In this document: positions 7,070 through 15,774 of the stretch, one piece after another
How the letters are laid out: the number at the start of each line of letters is the position of its first letter
Position numbering within the stretch: the stretch's first letter is position 1
DNA from: Gallionella sp.
Lineage (GTDB): Bacteria; Pseudomonadota; Gammaproteobacteria; Burkholderiales; Gallionellaceae
Assembly (NCBI GenBank): GCA_030645535.1
Contig: JAUSNM010000012.1
Span: forward strand, 1-40,867
DNA: 40,867 nt
Direction of reading: 5' to 3'
The notes under the pieces: model-generated
Databases searched by the model: none
Seen by the model: only the letters and a program-made list of their open reading frames with translations
What the model was told of the DNA's origin: nothing
Translations under genes and position numbers: made by a program

Positions 7070-9277
7070 TCAACCTTTGCTTGCCGCCTTATCTGCATTC
7101 TCGCCATAGTACGCATGGTAATTATATTTACCGTAGCCACCATAGTATTCTTCGTTCTTGAAGTTAGCCTGATTTAATACAATACCGAAAATGGATGCTC
7201 CGCCACGTTGCAAGGCGCGAATTGCACGACGCGCCAACTGGAATGGAGTTTCATCGGCCTTGAGAACAAACACCACGCCGGTTGCCATGCTGGCAAGAAC
7301 CACAGCATCACTCACCAATTGCACCGGCGGTGAGTCGATGATGATCGTGTCATAAGTATCTCCCAACTCGACAAGCAGCTCCCTGAATTTCTCGGACAGG
7401 AGCAACTCAAGCGGGTTGGGTGGAATACTCCCTGCCGTCAACACTTCAAGCGTAGAACCTTCAATCTTGTAGACACAATTCTCGACCTTCTGCATGCCCA
7501 ACACCAACATGGACAAACCGGGATGCGTATTATCCAGGCCGAGAACCTTGGCAATGGAAGGCTTGCGCATATCCCCGTCTATGAGCAACACACGCCTGGT
7601 CTGAGCATGCGCCAGCGCCAGATTGATCGCCACCGTAGATTTACCCTCCCCGGGAACAGAAGAGGTAACCACCAGCGTTTTTTTCGGGTGATCAATGCCA
7701 GATAACAGAATCCCGGTTCGCACTGTTTTAATCGCCTCGGAGAACAATGACTTGGGCGCATCACGGTAATGCAGACCTACGTTCTGGCCGACAGCAGGTT
7801 CAATCATCGGTACAGCAGCAAGCATGGGCAAACCCAACTTTCGTTCTGCATCCTCTGCTGAACGCACGCTGGTATCCAAATGTTCCAGCATGAATGCCAC
7901 CCCGATACCCAGCAGCAAACTCAGCAAAAGCGCGGAGCCAATTATCAACCTCTTGTTTGGCTTGATCGGCGCATCGCTGACTATGGCAGGATCAACCACG
8001 CGAGCCACCACCGTCTGCATATCGCTGACCGCAGTGGTTCCCTTCAACTGCCCCATGAACATATCATACAATTCACGGTTGGTTTTTACCTCACGTTCCA
8101 GAGCCGTCAGCTCGTATTCCTTGCGATTTGACCCTTGGATAGCCTGTTTGGCTTCAGCCACCGCACCCGCAAGAACGTTCTCATTCGCACGAGCCATTTC
8201 ATATTCGCGCTCAAAGCCGCTCACCACATCTGCGACTTGCAGACGCAGGTTTTCCTTGGCCTGCTTCAATTCTGCCTGAGCTTGTAGCAATTTTGGATGT
8301 TGATTTCCATAACGATTGGATAGTTCTGAGACTTTACGTTCATGCTCAGAAACAGCGCCCATCAAACCCGCTACCAGGGGGTTACGCTGAACAATCGGAA
8401 GTGTAAATTCCGTGCCTTTAGCATGCCTTACCTGCTCAAGATTGGTTTGAGCCTGCGCACGCGCCAAGCGGGCCGCAGTCAAATTCCCCAAAGATGCTCC
8501 GAGCTGACTGGTTGCCCCACCCAACTCCAGACCTTTGGTATCAATGATATTGTGTTGCTCACGATAAAGCTGCAAGGCACGCTCTGACTTATCCAGATTA
8601 TCCTTCAGCGACACCAGACGCACATTCATCCAGCTCGTCGCCTTCTGTGTCATCTTGTAGCGAGCCTCCAGATCCAGCTCGATATACGTATCTGCAACCG
8701 AATTAGCGATGGTTGCAGCCATTTCACGATCAGTAGACGCCACGCTTATTTTAATCAACTGACTGGTTCTGGACGGATCTATCGTTACCATACCAGCCAG
8801 CGTACCTGCGATACCTTTGCGAATCTTTGGCTCATCGCGAAGAGCCGGTTTGGCGTCATTCATCCCCAAACCTGACAGCAAATCATTCATAAATGAATGC
8901 CGAACAGGAGCATTAAACAATGGATGAGTCGTCAATTTGAGTCGATCAACCACCGCTTCCATCAACACACGCGATTTAAGCATTTCCACCTGTGTCTGGT
9001 AATAAGCCTGGTCAGATCCAGCGCCACCGTAGACAGCATCCATGGAGGACAATTTCGACTTATTTTGCTCCACCAATACCGACACGGAAGAGCTGTAGAC
9101 CGGAGTCATCATAAATACAACAACCGTCACCAGCAGCGTGATGAATACAGCCAGGCCAAATATACCCCACTTCCGCCGCTGTATGATGCGCAAATAATTT
9201 TTCAGATCCAGCGCTTCTGCCTCATCCCCTGCTTCAGTAACTTCAGTGGCATCCACCGTATCATTTAGTCGTTGCAT
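7070..9277 (-). CDS. Polysaccharide co-polymerase / tyrosine autokinase (Wzc-like)
   Basis: The 735-residue protein has a Wzz domain with TM1 (about 35-57), a long periplasmic coiled-coil region including NRYGNQHPKLLQAQAEL, a PNKRLIIGSALLLSLLLG TM2, and a cytoplasmic BY-kinase domain. Kinase motifs are Walker A SSVPGEGKST, Walker A' LLIDGDMRKP and Walker B TIIIDSPP. A tyrosine cluster (EEYYGGYGKYNYHAYYG) ends the protein. Such proteins control chain length and assembly of Wzy-type polymers through autophosphorylation. The ATG at 9277 shares one base with the stop of the export gene (TGATG), indicating translational coupling. An in-frame TTG at 9280 is less likely to be the start. Confidence 0.93.
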   Translation of the reverse strand: MQRLNDTVDATEVTEAGDEAEALDLKNYLRIIQRRKWGIFGLAVFITLLVTVVVFMMTPVYSSSVSVLVEQNKSKLSSMDAVYGGAGSDQAYYQTQVEMLKSRVLMEAVVDRLKLTTHPLFNAPVRHSFMNDLLSGLGMNDAKPALRDEPKIRKGIAGTLAGMVTIDPSRTSQLIKISVASTDREMAATIANSVADTYIELDLEARYKMTQKATSWMNVRLVSLKDNLDKSERALQLYREQHNIIDTKGLELGGATSQLGASLGNLTAARLARAQAQTNLEQVRHAKGTEFTLPIVQRNPLVAGLMGAVSEHERKVSELSNRYGNQHPKLLQAQAELKQAKENLRLQVADVVSGFEREYEMARANENVLAGAVAEAKQAIQGSNRKEYELTALEREVKTNRELYDMFMGQLKGTTAVSDMQTVVARVVDPAIVSDAPIKPNKRLIIGSALLLSLLLGIGVAFMLEHLDTSVRSAEDAERKLGLPMLAAVPMIEPAVGQNVGLHYRDAPKSLFSEAIKTVRTGILLSGIDHPKKTLVVTSSVPGEGKSTVAINLALAHAQTRRVLLIDGDMRKPSIAKVLGLDNTHPGLSMLVLGMQKVENCVYKIEGSTLEVLTAGSIPPNPLELLLSEKFRELLVELGDTYDTIIIDSPPVQLVSDAVVLASMATGVVFVLKADETPFQLARRAIRALQRGGASIFGIVLNQANFKNEEYYGGYGKYNYHAYYGENADKAASKG

Positions 9278-9861
9278 CAAAAGAAACTTTCTTCAACAGT
9301 AATCGTATCTCCGGGAAAAACAGGCCCATCCATACTGATTTTGGTTTGTTTGTGCTCGGAATCTGTCTCTTTAATCAGAAATATTTTACTCTCGGAGGCC
9401 CGCTCCTTTAATCCGCCCGCAAGCGCCACGGCCTTGCGTACCGACATGCCGGGCTGATAAGGATAGGCACCAGGAGTGCTTACCTGCCCGTTAATAAAAA
9501 ATGGGCGATACGCTTCCATGCTCACCGAGACGCGCGGGTTGATCAAATACCCCCCACGCAGTCCATCGGCGATCCGGCTTTCCAGTTCGATGAGCGACAA
9601 ACCCAAGGCTCTGACCTCACCGAAGGGAAAGGTGATCAGACCTGAATCAGGCAGCCGGTAATTTTGCCGGGACAAATCATCTTCGCCATAGACCGAAATA
9701 TTGATCACATCACCCGTACCGAGCCGATACCCTTTGCTGTCGATTGCAGCAGATTCTGCTCTGTCAGACAAATCAGCAGCATTGGTCACAGATGCCCACA
9801 GGCCGAGCATCAAGCCAAACAACACCAAAAGCATTTGCAAACAGCGTCGCAATTCGAACAT
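9277..9861 (-). CDS. Periplasmic/outer-membrane polysaccharide export protein (Wza/EpsE-like)
   Basis: The protein has a signal segment (LLVLFGLMLGLWASVTNA), then a Poly_export domain starting YRLGTGDVINISVYGEDDLS and containing GLITFPFGEVRALGLSL. An SLBB-type domain follows with FFINGQVSTPGAYPYQPGMSVRKA. At about 194 residues it is a short form compared with E. coli Wza (about 380) and has no lipobox cysteine, as in EpsE-type proteins. The start is uncertain: ATG 9861 gives a conventional signal peptide, but TTG 9888 has GGAGGGG about 4 nt upstream and would add 9 residues. It is followed at once by the kinase gene. Confidence 0.88.
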   Translation of the reverse strand: MFELRRCLQMLLVLFGLMLGLWASVTNAADLSDRAESAAIDSKGYRLGTGDVINISVYGEDDLSRQNYRLPDSGLITFPFGEVRALGLSLIELESRIADGLRGGYLINPRVSVSMEAYRPFFINGQVSTPGAYPYQPGMSVRKAVALAGGLKERASESKIFLIKETDSEHKQTKISMDGPVFPGDTITVEESFF

Positions 9862-9942
9862 ATGAACACCATTAGTTAAAGCGGACAAATCACCCCTCCA
9901 CAACTTTACCAGCCAACAATACCAACGGTATAAAACATGGAG

Positions 9943-11175
9943 TTACAAAGTACCATCCAAAACCAGCATCGTAATATTTTGCGTGTAGGTAAGAACCGGA
10001 TTTGTCGAATTCCGTTTTGTATTCTGATATTCGACTCCTGCATTCAACCAGCGATTAACCTCATAGCTAAGCTTCGCACCGTAAGTCTGACGTTTATTGA
10101 CCTGGTTTACAGCCTGATAGGTATCAACTCCGTCTCCAAACGACAGTTTTGATTTGATGTAGTTCGACCAACCATGAGTCCAGTCCACATTGGAATCCCT
10201 GCTAACCATAAAACTGCCGGTACCAAATGATTCCGCAGCCTTCTGTGAGAGCGAAGCATTCACAACCGAATAAGTCAGTGGCGACCAGGTCACAGCAGCA
10301 TCCCAGGCGGTGTTCGTAGCGGAAGGCTGCGCGCCAAGGCTAAAGGTTTTATTCACCTTACCGATTTTGAAACTTCCCGAAGTCTTTGCAGTCGCATCCC
10401 ACTTTACACCGACCATATATTGATTCTCGGTACTATCGCGATTATTAATGGCCAGTACGGGTGCAACACGGTAACTAATTTTCGTGGTTCCTGCCTGAAA
10501 AATCATATGGGTTGCCGGAGCAACCTTGTAAAAGAAGGCCCCCATCAGGTTGGTTGCATCATTATCCATCAATGAAGTACCTGTGCCGCCATTGTTAGTA
10601 TCATAACGTTTAGCCACTTGCCCTGCAGTCAATTCAAACTGCCCCTGCGCGCCATCTGCACCGTAATGCACCATACCCTTCAAACCTGTAGTATGCCAAA
10701 GCTGCTTGAATCCATTATTAACAATTCCCAGCGCATTGCGACCATCGTGCCCCTTGTTGTAATCAACATTTATCAGGGAATTGACGCGCGTGGACCAGTC
10801 GTTTTTTGCTGCCAGCCCGAAATTATGGTCGTTAAAATTATCGACGCTACTGCTGGAATAATTAGTATATATGCCGGAATAAGTTGCGCTGTATACCTGC
10901 CCCTGGGTTGGCATCTCAACAACAATCTTAGGACTCAGCTTGGTAAAGTTCGAAGAAGTCTTTGCCGCCAGAGCACCATTAGCCAAGCCGACGTTGTCGT
11001 TTTTACCGATCGCCAGGCTCAACGTAGGCCTGATCTCGAAGCCCCCTGCGTTAATCACGCCAGCAGCATTATTCTGTTTACCATTATCCTGTTGTTGCAC
11101 ATCTGCGGCAACAGCCCCGCCCGCAAACAACACACTCATGACAGCAATTGATATTTTAGAAAGTTTTAGCGACAT
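9943..11175 (-). CDS. EpsL-like outer-membrane beta-barrel protein
   Basis: The 410-residue protein has a signal peptide (cleavage near VLFAGGAVAA) and then alternating aromatic/polar strands typical of a beta-barrel. GGFEIRPTLSLAIGKNDNV is a usual start of the EpsL-type family. Repeated strands such as NQYMVGVKWDATAKTSGSFK and GAKLSYEVNRWLNAGVEYQ follow, and the C-terminus ends in a short strand. Barrels of this type are encoded beside Wza/EpsE in betaproteobacterial EPS loci and are thought to act in secretion across the outer membrane. The ATG at 11175 has GAGGGGAAAATC directly upstream. It is separated by 40-80 nt from both neighbours and may be cotranscribed with them. Confidence 0.8.
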   Translation of the reverse strand: MSLKLSKISIAVMSVLFAGGAVAADVQQQDNGKQNNAAGVINAGGFEIRPTLSLAIGKNDNVGLANGALAAKTSSNFTKLSPKIVVEMPTQGQVYSATYSGIYTNYSSSSVDNFNDHNFGLAAKNDWSTRVNSLINVDYNKGHDGRNALGIVNNGFKQLWHTTGLKGMVHYGADGAQGQFELTAGQVAKRYDTNNGGTGTSLMDNDATNLMGAFFYKVAPATHMIFQAGTTKISYRVAPVLAINNRDSTENQYMVGVKWDATAKTSGSFKIGKVNKTFSLGAQPSATNTAWDAAVTWSPLTYSVVNASLSQKAAESFGTGSFMVSRDSNVDWTHGWSNYIKSKLSFGDGVDTYQAVNQVNKRQTYGAKLSYEVNRWLNAGVEYQNTKRNSTNPVLTYTQNITMLVLDGTL

Positions 11176-11231
11176 GATTTTCCCCTCGGAAATAATTCAA
11201 AAAAACCGTCGTTCGATTGTAACTGAAATTT

Positions 11232-12752
11232 CTATCGCTTTGACAATGTTTCAATCGAATACGGCAGACTTAAAAAAATCATAAACAACATCGCATTGGC
11301 CGGATTCTGAAAATTAAAATCCACTGTCGCATGGATCAACAACGATGTCACCCCCATCAGACTTGCAAAAGCCATACCCCTTGCCAACTGATCGCGCCCA
11401 TGCACCAACAGTGTAACCGACTGCCAAGCGCTATGCACCACCAAGGCTGCCAGCAACATCAAACCCAGCAACCCAGCCTCACTGGCAAACTCAACATAAT
11501 CGTTATGCGGGTGATCGTAAAAACCATGCACATCTGCCGGACGATAGTGCGAAAAAGCCAGATGAAAGGTCCCACCACCTGTACCCAACCAGGGAAAATC
11601 TCGCACAATCTGAAGGGATGGGATGGCTGCCTCACCTCTTTCCTCGACAGACTGTTCATAATGATGCACCTGTACCGGCTTGGGCTTCACGCTTAGCTGG
11701 GCATCCTTTGAAGGCTCTTCCTGAAATTGCACTTGCGCAGACTGCGCTTGCAAATTGGTATTTTCGATGCGCTGAACAACTTTTTCAACGCCTACCATGC
11801 CACCGATGATGAACACATCAAGCACAATCAGGCTCGTAATAAATAAAATCGTCGAACGCATCATATTGGCGGGCTGGGATTTTTTAACCGGCGCGCGTTT
11901 CACCAATATTACGGTAAGCACGCCTATGATCAGTAAACTGGCGAAAAATGCCGAGTTTCCTCCCCGCGAACGACTGGCGACCAACCCCACCACCATAATA
12001 ATCAATGAAAGCCTGAGCATCGCCTTGCCGCTTAGCAGCACGGCAAGCCAGCCATGCAGTCGCTGACGCCAGTTTAAAGCAAGACGACCGTCCAGTTTTG
12101 CGATCATCAGTCCTACACCCATCGCCAACGTCAACTCCATGTAACCGGCGTAATGATTCGGGGAAACAAAAGTCGCATGCGCCCGCGCAGACTCTATTGT
12201 TACAAAAAACAATTGAAAGGTCGCCCCGCTCGCCATCACTACCACACCGATCAAAGCCTGTAACAGGCCTGAGAACACGACAACCTTTGCAAGCAACACG
12301 ATACGCCTGCGCGAATTCACCAAAGCAATCACCAGCCAAAATACCGCAGATAAAATACAGGTCTTTGCCAAATATAATCGGGTGGAATAGGGGTCGATCG
12401 AAATGGTGGCACGCCCACCTTCCTGAATTCCAAATCCATTTGCTGCACGATGATCCAGCATATTGATAAATGCTTCCGGCAATGGGAAAAGCTGCACAGC
12501 TAACAGCGCCATCCACAGACCTAACAATACCAAAGGTGTCTTTGCACTTTCCCATACCAAATCCATCGGACGGCCACCAGGACGCCAAACAGTCCACAAC
12601 AACAAGCTGCCAGTCAACAATCCCAGCATGGCCAATGCCCAGGGACGATTACTGGCCAATGGCAACGGTGTATAAACAATCAGCGCAAACAACGCCCAAA
12701 GTGGCACACGGTCTATTTCTTTAACCGATTGTTTTGTTGTATAAAAATTCAT
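11232..12752 (-). CDS. O-antigen ligase/polymerase family membrane protein (Wzy_C type)
   Basis: The 506-residue protein is highly hydrophobic with about ten to twelve predicted TM helices and one large periplasmic loop (about 330-400). Family motifs are TFVSPNHYAGYMEL, ASRSRGGNSAF, LGTGGGTFHLAFSHYRP, YDHPHNDYVEFASEAGLLG and HATVDFNFQNPANA. This family includes polysaccharide polymerases and O-antigen ligases and sequence alone does not separate them. A second, unrelated Wzy-like gene lies at 30187-31500, so one may polymerise and this one may ligate or polymerise a different product. Its ATG overlaps the TGA of an upstream manC-like fragment (ATGA), so its translation may depend on that fragment. 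Confidence 0.88.
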   Translation of the reverse strand: MNFYTTKQSVKEIDRVPLWALFALIVYTPLPLASNRPWALAMLGLLTGSLLLWTVWRPGGRPMDLVWESAKTPLVLLGLWMALLAVQLFPLPEAFINMLDHRAANGFGIQEGGRATISIDPYSTRLYLAKTCILSAVFWLVIALVNSRRRIVLLAKVVVFSGLLQALIGVVVMASGATFQLFFVTIESARAHATFVSPNHYAGYMELTLAMGVGLMIAKLDGRLALNWRQRLHGWLAVLLSGKAMLRLSLIIMVVGLVASRSRGGNSAFFASLLIIGVLTVILVKRAPVKKSQPANMMRSTILFITSLIVLDVFIIGGMVGVEKVVQRIENTNLQAQSAQVQFQEEPSKDAQLSVKPKPVQVHHYEQSVEERGEAAIPSLQIVRDFPWLGTGGGTFHLAFSHYRPADVHGFYDHPHNDYVEFASEAGLLGLMLLAALVVHSAWQSVTLLVHGRDQLARGMAFASLMGVTSLLIHATVDFNFQNPANAMLFMIFLSLPYSIETLSKR

Positions 12753-12862
12753 TTAATGGATTGCGGCATTCCTGACGCAGCATACCGCAAAAGTGGATAA
12801 AAGCGACTTCCGCTGCCACCAGCGAGGATAACTGCAAAAATTTCGTTATTTTCAATAGACAT
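12749..12862 (-). pseudogene. ManC-like nucleotidyltransferase N-terminal remnant, coupled to the ligase gene
   Basis: This 37-codon ORF begins MSIENNEIFAVILAGGSGSR and continues FYPLLRYAASGMPQSIK. The AVILAGGSGSRFYPLLR stretch is the nucleotide-binding N-terminus of mannose-1-phosphate guanylyltransferases or related sugar nucleotidyltransferases (family pattern VILAGGSGTRLWPLSR). The rest of the roughly 450-residue enzyme is missing. A start with AAAGAGAT upstream survives, and its TGA overlaps the ATG of the next gene. Inference: a deletion removed the enzyme body and left a leader ORF that may carry ribosomes into the ligase gene. The fragment cannot be catalytically active. Confidence 0.75.
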
Positions 12863-12940
12863 ATGTATCTCTTTCAATCTAAACCACCCCGCCCCTGCGT
12901 GAGGCTGAAGCAATTATGACTAACCATGTTCAAAACTCGA

Positions 12941-14290
12941 TTACGCGCCCTCACACCCTTGCTTAGCTTCTTTCACATTTTTGTGAGATGAACGCCTTTC
13001 ACTCTGACCTGAAGAACAGGCAGCTCGGTAAGCATTATGCGTTCGGGACGGGTCATGGCGACGGTTGCGCATAGTCAACCAGGGGGGAAGTCGAAGACGT
13101 ATAAACCGCACTGTATGAGCGGAACGCCTTTCACGCCCCCCCCCAACACCACAATCGCCAACAGACTCATTAGCAGAGGGCCTGTATCCACGTCTGTCGC
13201 GTTTTACCATCCAGCGAGGGGTTTTAAATTTTACGATACGCCAGTAAAGCCATATGTAAAACACCACGAACAGGAATGTCGAAGCAATCAAACCGATGGA
13301 ATTATCCCAAAACACAACCGCCAGCAAGGCCGTTGCAAGTTTTAGTAACCAGAAATACGGTGCAGTCATCGAATTGCACTGAACCTTATGCCGTGCATCT
13401 CTTGAAGCCCATTGGATATGATTCAAGCGCCTGAAAATCAAGGTATGAAGATGCAGCCCATCAGGATGCCAAGGCGATGTCCCATGCAAAAACTTTCTGC
13501 GATAAACAGAAAACAGCGTTTCGCAAACAGGATGAATCAATAGTAAGGCTGCAAACCATGGGGAAACCTCCGGGTGACGTACCACAATCAGCACAGCCAG
13601 TTCAGCCAGCCAAAAACCAATCAGATAGGAGCCGCCGTCACCCAGAAATATTTTACCGTAGGGATAGTTCCAGAACAGGAACCCCAGCAAAGCACCAAGC
13701 ATTGCCAGCGCAGCGTTCAATAAAAACCAATCATTTAACTGAAACGACACGAATGCGATTGCCAGCAACATAAAACCTGCGAATCCGCTAACGATTCCGT
13801 TAAATCCGTCAATGATATTCACCGCATTGACTACGCCGCCAACAGCAAAAAGCGTAAGCATGATAGCGACAAATGGCCATTGCAGTAGCCAGTCCAACGG
13901 AGCTATGCCCAGATGATTGACAACCGCTCCGAGCAACCATGCACCAATTCCGGCTGAAACCATAGATAGAACCAGCCGCTTTAACACGCTCACTCGTTTG
14001 GTTAAATCCTCCATAAAACCGCCTGCAAATGCAGGAATAGCCGCAAGAAGCAAATAGCCGAACTGGGTTATTACGATCGTATCCTGATTGCTGATCCTGT
14101 TATACAGATAAGCCGTTGCTAAACCAAGCGCAATCGCCAACCCGCCGATACGCGGTGTTGGTTGCACATGAAACTTTTGCGGCCCTGCATCACTGTGATC
14201 GTTGGACAGGTGCGCATGCAGACTATTGAAGCGCACCAATAAATAGCACGTAACAAAAGCCACAAACATTCCAAATAAAACAAATAGCAT
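12941..14290 (-). CDS. WecA/MraY-like polyprenyl-phosphate sugar-1-phosphate transferase
   Basis: This is a multi-TM priming transferase that loads the first sugar phosphate onto undecaprenyl phosphate. Motifs are VQPTPRIGG, GGFMEDLTKR, NAVNIIDGFNGIVSG, YPYGKIFLGDGGSYLIGF and WHPDGLHLHTLIFRR with its His motif. Normal family length is about 340-360 residues and this frame gives 449. After the last TM (VFYIWLYWRIVKFKTPRW, near residue 350) the extra tail is Arg-rich, of low similarity to anything I know, and crosses a G9 tract. The tail looks like read-through into non-coding DNA. The ATG at 14290 has a GGGG element about 9 nt upstream. It is the probable first committed enzyme of this locus, and no PglC/WcaJ-type primer is seen. 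Confidence 0.9.
   Translation of the reverse strand: MLFVLFGMFVAFVTCYLLVRFNSLHAHLSNDHSDAGPQKFHVQPTPRIGGLAIALGLATAYLYNRISNQDTIVITQFGYLLLAAIPAFAGGFMEDLTKRVSVLKRLVLSMVSAGIGAWLLGAVVNHLGIAPLDWLLQWPFVAIMLTLFAVGGVVNAVNIIDGFNGIVSGFAGFMLLAIAFVSFQLNDWFLLNAALAMLGALLGFLFWNYPYGKIFLGDGGSYLIGFWLAELAVLIVVRHPEVSPWFAALLLIHPVCETLFSVYRRKFLHGTSPWHPDGLHLHTLIFRRLNHIQWASRDARHKVQCNSMTAPYFWLLKLATALLAVVFWDNSIGLIASTFLFVVFYIWLYWRIVKFKTPRWMVKRDRRGYRPSANESVGDCGVGGGRERRSAHTVRFIRLRLPPWLTMRNRRHDPSRTHNAYRAACSSGQSERRSSHKNVKEAKQGCEGA
12990..13134. repeat. 13-bp direct repeat pair in the transferase tail
   Basis: GAACGCCTTTCAC occurs at 12990-13002 and again at 13122-13134, 132 bp apart, in the anomalous C-terminal tail. The second copy abuts the G9 tract. 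In the tail frame both encode an ERRS-type motif. It may mark an old duplication or a recombination join. Confidence 0.6.
13136..13144 (-). repeat. G9 homopolymer in the priming-transferase tail
   Basis: Nine Gs on the coding strand follow codon 382 of the transferase. With G9 the protein continues 64 more residues. With G10 the next codons are GCG TGA and it stops at 386 residues. With G8 it takes a third frame with a stop about 25 codons on. Tract slippage would therefore change only the C-terminus. Sequencing error is the plain alternative. Confidence 0.8.
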
Positions 14291-14336
14291 CTATAAACCC
14301 CAACCTGATTGGCTCAAGTACCCTTGAAAGGAAATT

Positions 14337-14386
14337 GACAGCCTGGCAGCCTGTCAGACTTCGGTTGTTGCCCCGGCAAAGCGGGG
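14337..14386. other. Two hairpins in the leader of the priming-transferase gene
   Basis: Within the 195-nt gap between the WbuB-like and WecA-like genes, GACAG/CTGTC (14337-14355) and CCCCG/CGGGG (14371-14386) form two short stem-loops about 50 nt upstream of the WecA-like start. No T-tract follows. They may shape the mRNA between genes. I see no gene in this gap. Confidence 0.35.
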
Positions 14387-14485
14387 GGATTCCACAAATA
14401 CGCTTAAGGTGTTGCAGAAAAAACTCTGACAGACTTCTTGCGGCAACTTTTGTAATACCAGCAATTTATAACTTTCCAGATCAAA

Positions 14486-15712
14486 TCATCCCGTGTACTT
14501 TTGCAAGGTATACTCCAACGCTTCCTCCCAATCCGCCATCGCCTTCGACTGATTCAATTTACCATCGAACAACCGCCGACCATTACTTCCCATACGTTCA
14601 GCCTCAGACGGCGTATCTCCCAGACGTTTTAATAGATTCGCCAAGCCTCGCGCATCACCCTGCTCTGCTACCACGCCGCAATCAGCTGAAGTAATTTGCA
14701 GCGCAAGATCGCCATCTGCTGCCCCGACGAACACAACCGGCCGTCCCGCGGCAAGCACACCATAGAACTTGCTCGGGACAATCAATCCCTCAAGCTCCGG
14801 GCGAAGTGAAATCAAATGAACATCTCCCACGGATAAACTTAAACCTAACTGATCCCTGGGCTGATACGGCCTGAACTGCACGTTAGCAAGGCCCAGAGAC
14901 GCAACCGCGTTACCCAGCGGTCCAAGTTGATTACCGCCACCCACGAACAAAAATACGAACCGCGTATCCGACTGTAACAACGTTGCGGCATCCAGAATTG
15001 TTGCAAATTCATGAGCGCGACCCATATTGCCTGAGTACATTACCACAAACTTGCCAGACAACGCCCACCCCTCCAGTAGCGGATTCACATCTGGTGAAAT
15101 CGGCGTAATCACACTACCATCCACCCAGTTGGCAATCACCCTCACCTTATCCGCCTCAACGCCACAGGCTCGAACCCTGAGCGCCATCCGCTCACCGATC
15201 ACCACATTCATGTCGGCCACCTGCAGCGAAGCATTCCGCAGTGTGCACACACAAGCGCCGAACCGACCCGCAAGCGCCTTGACACCCAATTTCACTGCCA
15301 CTTCCGGAAACACGTCCTGTAGCCAGTTCACCAGACAGGCTCCACGCCAGCGAGCCACCCAGGAAGCAGGAACAGAAATCAACGGCGGATCAGTCTTGGC
15401 CACCACCACGGTACTGCTATCGGCAAGCGAAAACAACTTGAGCGTTGCCGTAACATAAAAAGACAAGTAATCAGCGGCCCGTCCCGGCAAATTAGTTCGC
15501 CCAAAGCGCGATGTCCACACACGATGCACCTGAACGCCATGAACCTGCTCAAAACTGGCCAATTGAGCTTCAGGCGCATCATATAGCTGACGCGAACTGA
15601 TGACATGCACCTCATGCCCTCTGCCTGCCAGATAAAAAGCAAGATCCGACAGCAACTGACTGGTTGCGCTATGATCCGGAAAAAAATAGCGGTTAAGAAA
15701 AATCAATTTCAT
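14486..15712 (-). CDS. Glycosyltransferase family 4, WbuB-like
   Basis: The 408-residue protein is a GT-B fold glycosyltransferase. The N-terminus MKLIFLNRYFFPDHSATSQL with LAFYLAGRGHEVHVISSR is characteristic of the WbuB-like subfamily. The linker has GKFVVMYSGNMGRAHEF and the C-terminal donor domain has LEGLIVPSKFYGVLAAGRP. WbuB itself transfers an amino-deoxyhexose in O-antigen synthesis, but the sugar used here cannot be read from sequence. It precedes the priming transferase by 195 nt and follows galE by 62 nt. A decayed copy of its first 60 codons lies on the other side of galE (16779-16970). The Shine-Dalgarno before ATG 15712 is weak. Confidence 0.88.
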   Translation of the reverse strand: MKLIFLNRYFFPDHSATSQLLSDLAFYLAGRGHEVHVISSRQLYDAPEAQLASFEQVHGVQVHRVWTSRFGRTNLPGRAADYLSFYVTATLKLFSLADSSTVVVAKTDPPLISVPASWVARWRGACLVNWLQDVFPEVAVKLGVKALAGRFGACVCTLRNASLQVADMNVVIGERMALRVRACGVEADKVRVIANWVDGSVITPISPDVNPLLEGWALSGKFVVMYSGNMGRAHEFATILDAATLLQSDTRFVFLFVGGGNQLGPLGNAVASLGLANVQFRPYQPRDQLGLSLSVGDVHLISLRPELEGLIVPSKFYGVLAAGRPVVFVGAADGDLALQITSADCGVVAEQGDARGLANLLKRLGDTPSEAERMGSNGRRLFDGKLNQSKAMADWEEALEYTLQKYTG

Positions 15713-15774
15713 TTGTGGTTAACTCAGGCCTGCCGTTAGTCATGGTGTGAATCGAAATGCACACAATCTGTCCG

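Noticed and set aside
11884-12597. 237-codon minus-strand ORF in another frame of the ligase gene
   Set aside because: Its product is a mixed, Cys/Gly/Arg-rich string with no start site or motif, whereas the ligase frame has full family motifs.
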